A stretch of 5,048 nucleotides of DNA from Anaerovoracaceae bacterium (GCA_029983755.1 JASBYX010000053.1:1-5048), one strand, 5' to 3'; shown: positions 1 through 5,012, counted from the first letter of the stretch. The notes: a model not told the origin generated them from the letters alone. Translations and numbers: made by a program.

Positions 1-27
1 ATATAACACTCTAGATTTTTTTGTCAA
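1..27 (-). promoter_or_regulatory. Probable divergent sigma-A-type promoter cut by the window edge
   Basis: Read on the minus strand, a perfect -35 TTGACA (plus 22-27) is followed after 16 nt by TATAT (plus 5-1), whose sixth base lies outside the window. A TG one base upstream of it gives the extended -10 arrangement TGnTATAT. The -35 also sits in an imperfect inverted repeat, TTGTCAACAA, at 21-30. Transcription would leave the window to the left, divergent from mgtE. The motifs are seen directly. Promoter activity and the downstream gene are inferred, and the last -10 base could not be checked. Confidence 0.5.
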
Positions 28-160
28 CAAAATAACCAATTTTTTAACACATGCTCCTCCGAAAAAAAATCTGATTCCCCTAATATTATCAAGTGTTTTC
101 AATGGAGAGAGAAATTTTCACCAAAATATGTTTATTTTCCTGTGCATTGCCCGCCTTGTA
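28..160. other. AT-rich intergenic DNA without a supported gene
   Basis: No credible reading frame, RNA gene or terminator was seen here. One 12-codon frame begins at the ATG at 128 and ends at 164-166. Its nearest purine-rich stretch (GGAGAGAG, about 104-111) is too far upstream, and the frame runs into the mgtE promoter. No Mg2+-sensing M-box leader could be recognised. In any case this stretch lies upstream of the likely mgtE transcription start. Confidence 0.5.
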
Positions 161-189
161 TTGTAAACCATTGTAAAAAATTGTATAAT
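160..189 (+). repeat. Three 10-bp direct repeats (ATTGTAAA-type) across the mgtE promoter
   Basis: ATTGTAAACC (160-169), ATTGTAAAAA (170-179) and ATTGTATAAT (180-189) follow each other without gaps, sharing the core ATTGTA. A further TTGTA lies just upstream at 156-160. The 10-bp period is close to one helical turn, so the same face of the DNA would be presented each time, as expected for a cooperatively bound regulator. The first copy contains the -35 and the third the -10. The repeat is seen directly; a regulatory role is inferred, and an AT-rich coincidence is possible. Confidence 0.6.
161..189 (+). promoter_or_regulatory. mgtE promoter (TTGTAA-N17-TATAAT)
   Basis: A perfect -10 TATAAT at 184-189 lies exactly 17 nt after a -35-like TTGTAA at 161-166 (4 of 6 consensus bases). 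Transcription should start near 196, leaving a leader of only about 28 nt before the mgtE start at 224. That is too short to contain an M-box riboswitch, so if this promoter is the main one, mgtE is not controlled by a transcribed Mg2+ riboswitch. The element overlaps three 10-bp direct repeats, which could serve as an operator. Confidence 0.7.
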
Positions 190-210
190 TAATAACAGAC
201 ACAAAAGAGA

Positions 211-215
211 GGAGG
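211..215 (+). promoter_or_regulatory. Ribosome binding site that fixes the TTG start of mgtE
   Basis: GGAGG, within the longer purine run AGAGAGGAGG, lies 8 nt before the TTG at 224. No ATG or GTG in this frame lies at a usable distance from it, so the site selects the TTG codon as the start. Confidence 0.85.
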
Positions 216-223
216 CTTGCTGA

Positions 224-1621
224 TTGAACTACAGTAATTCATATGATTTTGAAGAAATAAGGGAAGAATCTATGGAAAGGATTCTGAGCCTCCTAAATGA
301 CAAAAAGTACTTTAAAGCAAGGGATGAGATTCTGAAGCTGAATGCCCCGGACATTGCGGATATTTTGGACGAAATTGAGCAGGAAGAAGGGGAGAAAGCT
401 GTTATTTTGTTCCGTCTCCTCCCCAAAGATATCAGCGTTGACGTATTTTCTGAACTGTCAAGCGACGACCAGATAAAAATCGTAAATATAATTACGGATA
501 AGGAGCTTGAATATATAATTCAGGAGATGGACTTTGACGATAAGATTGACATCTTGGAGGAGTTGCCTGCAAATGTAGTTGACAAGATCCTCGAAAAGAC
601 GCCGAAGAATGAGAGGAAGATGATTAACACTTTCCTCAATTATCCTGACACCAGCGCGGGAAGCCTTATGACACCTGATTACATAAGTCTTCAGAAGGAG
701 TGGACTGTGGCAAGGGCTATGCAGCATGTGAAGGATGTTGGAATGGATGCAGAGACAATTTATACCTGCTATGTTAAGGATGCAGGGAGGAAGCTCATAG
801 GAATTGTTTCTCTGTCCACACTTGTTGTAAGCGATGATAATGCCATGATTAAGGATCTTATGAGGACGGAATATGTGTACGAGAGCGTGTATGAGGATCA
901 GGAAGTGGTGGCAGCAGACTTTGTGAAATACGGTTTTTTGGCTCTGCCGATTGTGGATAACGAACATCGTCTTGTGGGTATAGTTACAGTAGACGATATT
1001 TTGGACGTAATAGAGGAAGAAACCACAGAGGACTTTGAGAGGATGAACGGTGTCTTGGACTTTGATACGGTTGAGAGGGAATACCTTGATATTCCAGTTG
1101 TTAAGCATGTACTCAACCGACTGCCCTGGCTAGTGATCCTAATGGTTTCGTACGTAGTTACAGGTTCGGTCATCGCTAAGTACGAGGTGCTCATTTCTGA
1201 CCAGTCAAGTCTTGTTGTATACATGCCTATGCTTATGGGAACAGCAGGGAATACAGGTTCTCAGGCGGCGACCCTAGTGATTCGTGGCATTGCTACAGGT
1301 GAGATTTCAACTAAGGATGTAGTTCGTGTATTGAGCAAGGAGTTTCGGGTTGGATTTATCATCGGTTTGGTGCTGAGCGTGCTCAACTTTTTCAGGATAT
1401 GGGTTCTTGAAGGGGAGCCTTTTACCATTGCTGTTACAGTGTGTGCGTCAATGCTTGCCATAGTTGTATTTGCCAAGGTTCTCGGTTCAATGATTCCGCT
1501 TATTGCAAAACTTTGCAAAATAGACCCGGCTCTCATTGCAAATCCAGCGATTTCGTCAATTTCAGATACGGTAACGTGCATGACGTACTTCACGATGGCG
1601 GCGATTTTTCTTGGGGTTTAG
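224..1621 (+). CDS. mgtE: Magnesium transporter MgtE
   Basis: MgtE is a Mg2+-selective channel of the cytoplasmic membrane, working as a homodimer gated by intracellular Mg2+. The 465-residue product matches the family's usual length of about 450 and shows its full architecture. A helical MgtE N domain spans roughly residues 30-140 (LLPKDISVDVFSEL, ILEELP). A pair of CBS domains follows (about 145-205 and 212-268; MTPDYISL, LPIVDNEHRLVGIVTVDDI). A connecting plug helix covers about 270-298. Five membrane segments lie near 299-318, 330-352, 375-395, 402-430 and 440-463. The conserved pore signatures are present: GTAGNTGSQAATLVIRG (339-355) with GEI (359-361), and DPALIANP plus SISDTVTCMTYF. 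Asp448 in the latter corresponds to the pore Asp of the Thermus thermophilus protein. The start is TTG, chosen from the GGAGG 8 nt upstream; the stop is TAG. A promoter lies just upstream, and a 115-nt gap separates it from nnrD. It appears intact. Confidence 0.96.
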   Translation: MNYSNSYDFEEIREESMERILSLLNDKKYFKARDEILKLNAPDIADILDEIEQEEGEKAVILFRLLPKDISVDVFSELSSDDQIKIVNIITDKELEYIIQEMDFDDKIDILEELPANVVDKILEKTPKNERKMINTFLNYPDTSAGSLMTPDYISLQKEWTVARAMQHVKDVGMDAETIYTCYVKDAGRKLIGIVSLSTLVVSDDNAMIKDLMRTEYVYESVYEDQEVVAADFVKYGFLALPIVDNEHRLVGIVTVDDILDVIEEETTEDFERMNGVLDFDTVEREYLDIPVVKHVLNRLPWLVILMVSYVVTGSVIAKYEVLISDQSSLVVYMPMLMGTAGNTGSQAATLVIRGIATGEISTKDVVRVLSKEFRVGFIIGLVLSVLNFFRIWVLEGEPFTIAVTVCASMLAIVVFAKVLGSMIPLIAKLCKIDPALIANPAISSISDTVTCMTYFTMAAIFLGV

Positions 1622-1664
1622 GCCCTGGATTGAAGTTTTGCTCTTGGATTGGGTTTAGGACCTG
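1614..1664 (+). repeat. Short direct repeat spanning the mgtE stop codon
   Basis: GGGTTTAGGCCCTG (1614-1627) and GGGTTTAGGACCTG (1651-1664) match at 13 of 14 bases. The preceding TCTTGG is also repeated (from about 1609 and 1642), so the duplicated block is roughly 20 bp with a 4-bp gap. The first copy contains the last Val codon and TAG stop of mgtE. This looks like a small local duplication of the gene's 3' end. No hairpin with a T-run was found here, so it is not a terminator. The rest of the gap to 1736 is very AT-rich, without a clear promoter. Confidence 0.65.
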
Positions 1665-1724
1665 AAAAAGAGAATTTAATATGAGTATTAATAATATATA
1701 GAAATTATGCAAATAGTTTAATTT

Positions 1725-1730
1725 AGGGAG
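1725..1730 (+). promoter_or_regulatory. Ribosome binding site of nnrD
   Basis: AGGGAG ends 6 nt before the ATG at 1737. No competing start with comparable spacing is present; the Met at codon 9 has no such purine run at the right distance. Confidence 0.75.
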
Positions 1731-1736
1731 AATACT

Positions 1737-2609
1737 ATGAATATTGAAAAGAATTTTGTAATGGAAAAGCTACCCATACACCCAGAACATTACAGCAAGG
1801 CTGAAGTAGGAAAGACACTTATAATAGCAGGTTCAGAAGCTATGTTCGGCTCTGCGATCTTTGCATCCGGAGGAGCTATGAGATCAGGTGCAGGTATGGT
1901 ATATTTATCAACGGATCCAAGCCTTCATGTTGCTGTGCAGAGCTGGGTTCCTGAAGTCGTATATACCACATGGGATAAGGTGGAACAGTTTATAGATCGA
2001 TATGATTCTGTGGGCTTTGGACCCGGAATGGGTAGAGGGGACAAGACAATTGAGAAGCTGGGGTTCCTATGTGATAATTTCAAGAAAACCCTCATCATCG
2101 ATGCTGATGGACTCAATGCTATATCTGCAAACGAAGAGCTGCAGGCTAAGATAAAGCAAAGGGTCACAAGGGGATGGGGAACTATACTGACGCCTCACTT
2201 CAGAGAAGGTCAAAGACTTAAGGGTATTGACGTAAGTGATAAAGTAAAAGATAGCAGAAGATTTGGACACGATGTTTCAAGGCGAGGTTTGGCCAAACAG
2301 CTTCACGAGAAATATGGTGCTACGATAGTCATGAAAGGTGCGGGAACCATTGTGTATAACGGAGGTGACTATTTTGTGAACACTACCGGAAATATAGGGA
2401 TGGCAACAGCCGGCTCAGGGGACGTGCTCACAGGAATAATTTCCTCATTTGCTGCTCAGGGCCTAGACCCTGTGGATGCGGCAGTTTGTGGTGTGTACGT
2501 GCACGGGCTTGCAGGAGACAGGGCAGAGGAGGAGCTTGGGATCTACGGTATGCTCGCAAGGGATATCATGGACAAAACAGCTCAGGCTCTCAAATCACTG
2601 CGAAAATAG
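1737..2609 (+). CDS. nnrD: ADP-dependent (S)-NAD(P)H-hydrate dehydratase (NnrD/YjeF C-terminal type)
   Basis: This cytosolic metabolite-repair enzyme uses ADP (ATP in some relatives) to dehydrate the S form of NADHX and NADPHX back to NADH and NADPH. The 290-residue product has the ribokinase-like fold signatures in order: GKTLIIAGS (25-33), MRSGAG (48-53), GFGPGMG (93-99), DADGLN (122-127), LTPH (151-154), VMKGAGTIV (198-206), GNIGMATAGSGDVLTGII (218-235) with Asp229 as the expected catalytic base, and GVYVHGLAGD (252-261). Its length fits standalone NnrD proteins such as the Bacillus subtilis YxkO type. The N-terminal epimerase domain (NnrE), fused to it in many bacteria, is absent, so an epimerase gene would have to lie elsewhere. 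Two usually conserved spots differ: TPHFREGQRL in place of TPHPGE-type, and GNIGMAT in place of GNPGMAT; the glutamate of the first motif is kept. The start ATG has AGGGAG 6 nt upstream; the stop is TAG. A 109-nt gap separates it from the transketolase genes. Confidence 0.94.
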   Translation: MNIEKNFVMEKLPIHPEHYSKAEVGKTLIIAGSEAMFGSAIFASGGAMRSGAGMVYLSTDPSLHVAVQSWVPEVVYTTWDKVEQFIDRYDSVGFGPGMGRGDKTIEKLGFLCDNFKKTLIIDADGLNAISANEELQAKIKQRVTRGWGTILTPHFREGQRLKGIDVSDKVKDSRRFGHDVSRRGLAKQLHEKYGATIVMKGAGTIVYNGGDYFVNTTGNIGMATAGSGDVLTGIISSFAAQGLDPVDAAVCGVYVHGLAGDRAEEELGIYGMLARDIMDKTAQALKSLRK

Positions 2610-2718
2610 TTGGCGATCAAGGAAGCGAGAAGGTTTTTGTGACGGCTGATTGATTGGCTTGTTGCTGATTAGCGGCCAGTTGTGGTATCAGTTGCGGAAA
2701 GAAGTTTTGGAGGAGAGA
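2610..2718 (+). other. Intergenic gap between nnrD and the transketolase genes
   Basis: No rho-independent terminator and no convincing promoter were seen. The best promoter-like pair, TTGCTG (2662-2667) and TATCAG (2686-2691) 18 nt apart, is poor. GCTGATT occurs twice (2645-2651 and 2664-2670). The transketolase reading frame stays open upstream to a TTG at 2650, but that extension lacks family similarity and a ribosome binding site. Transcriptional read-through from nnrD is possible. Confidence 0.45.
2709..2717 (+). promoter_or_regulatory. Ribosome binding site fixing the start of the transketolase N subunit
   Basis: GGAGGAGAG lies directly before the ATG at 2719, with 5 nt between GGAGG and the start codon. 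It decides in favour of this ATG over the upstream in-frame TTG at 2650, which would add 23 residues. Confidence 0.85.
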
Positions 2719-3537
2719 ATGGATTATCAAAAGTATGAGAACATTGCTCGTCAAATAAGGCAGCATGTAATCAAGGCGGTATATCATGCAAAATCAGGGC
2801 ATCCGGGTGGATCTCTATCCTGCACGGATATTTTGACAGCGCTGTTTTTTAAGGAAATGAATATTGACCCGGAAAATCCTCACAAGGAGGACAGAGATAT
2901 GTTCGTCCTGTCCAAAGGCCATGGGGCACCGGGGCTTTATGCAGCCATGGGGGTAAGGGGGTATTACCCAGTTGAGGATATTTATACATTGCGAAAGCTT
3001 GGAAGCCACTTTCAGGGTCATCCAAGCTCATATAAGCTGCCTGTTTTGGAGCATTCAACCGGTTCCTTGGGGCAGGGGTTCTCTGCTGCCGTGGGTATGG
3101 CGCTTGGTGCTCGCCTTAAAGGTTTGGGCCAGAGAGTCTACACAATTTTAGGAGATGGAGAGCTTCAGGAGGGTCTTGTTTGGGAGGCGGCCATGTGTGC
3201 TGCTCACTACAAGCTCGACAATATGTGTGCCTTTGTGGATTGGAACGGACTTCAGATCGACGGAGCCAACGATGATGTTATGACTGTTAGGCCGATCGAT
3301 GAAAAGTTCAAGGCTTTCGGATGGAATGTGATGATGATCAACGGACACGACTTTGGAGAGATTTTCGATGCTTTGGATAAAGCCAGGGAATTTAAAGGCA
3401 AGCCTACGATGATAGTTGCGAAGACACATAAGGGCCAGGGAGTTTCATTCATGTGCGATCAGGCCGGCTGGCACGGCAAAGCTCCAAATGAGGAGCAGGC
3501 TAAGGAAGCGATCAAGGAATTGGGAGGTGAATGGTAA
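2719..3537 (+). CDS. tkt: Transketolase, N-terminal (thiamine diphosphate-binding) subunit
   Basis: This is the first half of a split transketolase, which moves two-carbon ketol units between sugar phosphates in the non-oxidative pentose phosphate pathway. The 272-residue product is the usual size for this subunit. It carries SGHPGG (26-31, with His28), SKGHGAPG (65-72), GSHFQGHP (95-102), GSLGQG (115-120), the diphosphate/metal motif GDGELQEG (145-152) running to Asn168, DWNGLQIDG (174-182), and THKGQGVSF followed by WHG (236-253), the normal end of this domain. The Pyr and C-terminal domains are supplied by the next gene, whose start overlaps this stop by one base, so the two are very likely translationally coupled and made in equal amounts. 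The ATG at 2719 is preferred because of the strong GGAGGAGAG and because family similarity begins with MDYQKYE. A dihydroxyacetone synthase or sulfoacetaldehyde enzyme of the same superfamily is much less likely given the split form and motifs. Confidence 0.95.
   Translation: MDYQKYENIARQIRQHVIKAVYHAKSGHPGGSLSCTDILTALFFKEMNIDPENPHKEDRDMFVLSKGHGAPGLYAAMGVRGYYPVEDIYTLRKLGSHFQGHPSSYKLPVLEHSTGSLGQGFSAAVGMALGARLKGLGQRVYTILGDGELQEGLVWEAAMCAAHYKLDNMCAFVDWNGLQIDGANDDVMTVRPIDEKFKAFGWNVMMINGHDFGEIFDALDKAREFKGKPTMIVAKTHKGQGVSFMCDQAGWHGKAPNEEQAKEAIKELGGEW
3522..3527 (+). promoter_or_regulatory. Ribosome binding site inside the N-subunit gene that selects the C-subunit start
   Basis: GGGAGG lies within the last codons of the N subunit. 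It is 9 nt from the ATG at 3537 but only 3 nt from the in-frame ATG at 3531. Normal spacing therefore favours 3537, which forms a TAATG stop/start overlap and yields a 369-residue protein starting MALFKIK. Confidence 0.75.
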
Positions 3538-4646
3538 TGGCATTGTTCAAGATTAAAGACGATATTTCTGAAAGCAACAAAATAGCCACTCGTCAGGCGT
3601 ACGGCGAGGTTTTGGTTGAGGTTGGCTCCGAAAATGAAAATCTTGTGGTTATGGATGCAGACCTATCCGCCTCGACACAGACGAAAAATTTTGCAAAAGA
3701 GTTTCCTGACAGGTTTTTCAATATAGGTATCGCTGAGCAGAATCTGTACGGAACAGCTGCAGGCATAGCCCACACGGGAAAGGTTGTATGTGCTTCAACA
3801 TTTGCAATGTTTGCAACGGGAAGGGCATATGAGATAATCAGAAACTCCATAGCATATCCTGAGCTTAATGTGAAAGTCTGTGCGACACATTCAGGTATAA
3901 CTGTTGGTGAGGACGGGGCATCCCATCAGACTTTTGAGGATCTCGCTCTGATGAGAGTCATTCCGGATATGACCGTTATCTGTCCTTCTGATGCAACAAG
4001 CACCAAGGCTCTTATGAGGGAGGCCATAAAGTACGAAGGACCTGTTTACGTGAGATTGGGAAGGTCCGGTATACCTGTTTTGTATGAGGAATACGGCACA
4101 GATCACAGTGCCGATGAGGCCGGCAAGGCCGGTGCTAATGATGGTGACACTGGTTATGATGGGGCAGGTGCAGATAGAGAAGGTACTCCTTTTAATCTTG
4201 CTAAAGAGATGGAAGATGGGGAGTTCAGCCCAATTGTGGAATTCGAAATAGGGAAGTCCGTTATGCTTAGACCCGGGAGCGATGTAACTCTCATCGCTAC
4301 AGGTATCATGGTTGCAGAAGCACTTAAAGCCGCTGAAATGCTAGAAAAGAGGGGCATAAGTACCCGTGTAATAGATATGCATACTATTAAGCCTTTAGAC
4401 GAGGATGCAATTGTGGATGCTGCAATGGAAACGAAGCTAATCGTCTCCTGTGAGGAACACTCAGTTATCGGCGGTTTAGGGTCTGCTATAGCAGAGGTTC
4501 TCGCTAGGTGTGCTCCAACCCAGATGAGGTTTATAGGCCAGAGAGATACATTCGGTGAATCCGGAAAGCCTGAGGAACTCCTGAGAAAATACGGAATGAC
4601 TTGGGTGGATATCTGCGATGAAGTCTTTGAGTATTTTGATAGGTAG
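3537..4646 (+). CDS. tkt: Transketolase, C-terminal subunit, with an acidic linker insert
   Basis: This is the second half of the split transketolase, carrying the Pyr domain and the C-terminal regulatory-type domain. Visible motifs are MDADLSAST (39-47), FNIGIAEQN (61-69) with the catalytic Glu67 that activates thiamine diphosphate, STFAMFATGRAYE, HSGITVGEDGASHQ (118-131) with His130, VICPSD (147-152), and the phosphate-binding YVRLGRSG. The C-terminal domain runs from about 246 (GSDVTLIATG) through IDMHTIKPLD and CEEHSVIGGLGSAI to the end. At 369 residues it is some 50-60 longer than the usual 310-315. The excess is one block of about 48 residues (roughly 187-234) between LYEEY and EFEIGK, where the Pyr domain normally passes straight into the C-terminal domain. 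The block is rich in Asp, Glu, Gly and Ala. Catalytic motifs are intact, so the protein should be active. Stop is TAG. An alternative start at 3531 would add two residues. Confidence 0.95.
   Translation: MALFKIKDDISESNKIATRQAYGEVLVEVGSENENLVVMDADLSASTQTKNFAKEFPDRFFNIGIAEQNLYGTAAGIAHTGKVVCASTFAMFATGRAYEIIRNSIAYPELNVKVCATHSGITVGEDGASHQTFEDLALMRVIPDMTVICPSDATSTKALMREAIKYEGPVYVRLGRSGIPVLYEEYGTDHSADEAGKAGANDGDTGYDGAGADREGTPFNLAKEMEDGEFSPIVEFEIGKSVMLRPGSDVTLIATGIMVAEALKAAEMLEKRGISTRVIDMHTIKPLDEDAIVDAAMETKLIVSCEEHSVIGGLGSAIAEVLARCAPTQMRFIGQRDTFGESGKPEELLRKYGMTWVDICDEVFEYFDR
4095..4238 (+). other. In-frame insert of about 48 codons in the transketolase C subunit
   Basis: Family knowledge places a short link between the Pyr and C-terminal domains here. 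Instead there is a block with 12 acidic and 3 basic (Lys/Arg) residues, low complexity in its first 30 residues (G, A, D), and a more ordinary stretch at the end (FNLAKEMEDGEFSPIV). At the DNA level it opens with an inverted repeat, GGCAC (4095-4099) / GTGCC (4108-4112), and contains a 9-bp tandem duplication, AGGCCGGCA AGGCCGGTG (4117-4134). Its first half is more GC-rich than the flanks. Exact edges are uncertain by a few codons. Confidence 0.75.
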
Positions 4647-4672
4647 CATTAGACTTAGACGCTGAAAAAATT

Positions 4673-4871
4673 TAAGGCGAAGAAAAACAATTAAGCTGAA
4701 TAAAAACAACGAAGCTAAAGAAAAACAATTAGGCTGAACAAAAACAACGAAACTGAAGAAAAACAATTAAGCTGAATAAAAACAACGAAGCTAAAGAAAA
4801 ACAATTAGGCTGAACAAAAACAACGAAACTGAAGAAAAACAAAGCTAAAAAAAAACAACGAAACTGAAGAA
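4673..4871 (+). repeat. A-rich hierarchical tandem repeat (19 / 38 / 76 bp) downstream of transketolase
   Basis: About ten units of 19 bp follow each other without spacers. The consensus is close to (g/t)a(a/g)gct(a/g)aaNaaaaacaa(t/c). Two alternating forms, ending AAT and AAC, pair into 38-bp units (for example 4711-4748 and 4749-4786), and two kinds of 38-bp unit alternate to give a 76-bp unit. 4679-4754 and 4755-4830 are identical over all 76 bases, with a partial third copy to 4842. Units are complete from 4673 to 4824; the next pair has lost 3 bp (4825-4859), and the last is truncated (4860-4871). A degenerate copy may precede the array (GCTGAAAAAATT, 4661-4672), after a TTAGACTTAGAC duplication at 4649-4660. 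The plus strand is nearly 60% A. Stop codons on the plus strand rule out coding there. It is not a CRISPR array because there are no spacers. Confidence 0.95.
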
Positions 4872-4883
4872 TTGAAATAATTA

Positions 4884-4913
4884 TTGGGTAATTATAGCTT
4901 TCTATGTTATAAT
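4884..4913 (+). promoter_or_regulatory. Promoter of tRNA-Ser with extended -10
   Basis: A perfect TATAAT at 4908-4913 is preceded by TG with one base between (TGTTATAAT from 4905), the extended -10 form. A weak -35, TTGGGT (4884-4889), lies 18 nt upstream. Predicted initiation near 4920 would leave a leader of about five bases before the mature tRNA, usual for a stable-RNA gene. Confidence 0.75.
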
Positions 4914-4919
4914 TATCCC
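4886..4919. repeat. Inverted repeat embracing the tRNA promoter
   Basis: GGGTAATTATA (4886-4896) and TATAATTATCCC (4908-4919) are reverse complements apart from one unpaired base, separated by 11 nt. The repeat covers the spacer and -10 of the tRNA promoter and places a perfect TATAAT on both strands (4908-4913 plus; 4891-4896 minus). No T-run follows, so it is not a standard terminator for the transketolase transcript. It may be an operator, a bidirectional promoter, or both. Confidence 0.7.
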
Positions 4920-4924
4920 ATTGC

Positions 4925-5012
4925 GGAGAGTTGTCAGAGTGGTCGATCGTGCGGCACTCGAAATGCCGTGCCCTTAACAGGGCCCAGGGTTCGAATCCCT
5001 GACTCTCCGCCA
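4925..5012 (+). tRNA. tRNA-Ser (anticodon CGA)
   Basis: This is a class II tRNA of 88 nt including an encoded CCA (5010-5012), reading serine codon UCG. The acceptor stem GGAGAGT (4925-4931) pairs with ACTCTCC (5002-5008), followed by discriminator G at 5009. The anticodon stem CGGCA/TGCCG (4952-4956, 4964-4968) encloses loop CTCGAAA with anticodon CGA at 4959-4961. The long variable arm typical of serine tRNAs is GCCCT-TAAC-AGGGC (4970-4983). The T arm is CAGGG-TTCGAAT-CCCTG (4985-5001). The bases just outside (GC at 4923-4924 and GC at 5009-5010) extend the complementarity to nine pairs in the precursor. It has its own promoter immediately upstream. No terminator hairpin is clear downstream, only a T-rich run at 5015-5022. 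Confidence 0.97.

Noticed and set aside
128..166. Possible 12-codon leader peptide before mgtE
   Set aside because: It lies upstream of and into the predicted promoter, and its purine-rich stretch is too far from the ATG.
458..1108. Minus-strand frame of 216 residues inside mgtE
   Set aside because: It is a shadow of a clearly recognisable mgtE; it has Cys/His-rich composition without any coherent motif and no ribosome binding site.
1441..1665. Plus-strand frame of 74 residues overlapping the mgtE end
   Set aside because: It is an out-of-frame reading of the last membrane segments of mgtE with no start signal; there is no sign of a frameshift because mgtE itself is intact.
1646..1736. Separate promoter for nnrD in the AT-rich gap
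   Set aside because: Several TATA-like hexamers exist, but none has a -35-like hexamer at 16-18 nt; AT-richness alone explains them.
2650..2718. Extended N terminus of the transketolase N subunit from a TTG at 2650
   Set aside because: The extra 23 residues do not resemble the family, have no ribosome binding site, and are bypassed by the strong GGAGGAGAG before the ATG at 2719.
4476..4766. Minus-strand frame of 96 residues with a hydrophobic Phe/Leu-rich start
   Set aside because: It is made of the same repeat read in another frame plus the antisense of the transketolase C-subunit 3' end; it has no ribosome binding site or family similarity.
4673..4871. CRISPR array
   Set aside because: The repeats abut directly, with no unique spacers and no dyad symmetry, and no cas genes are present.
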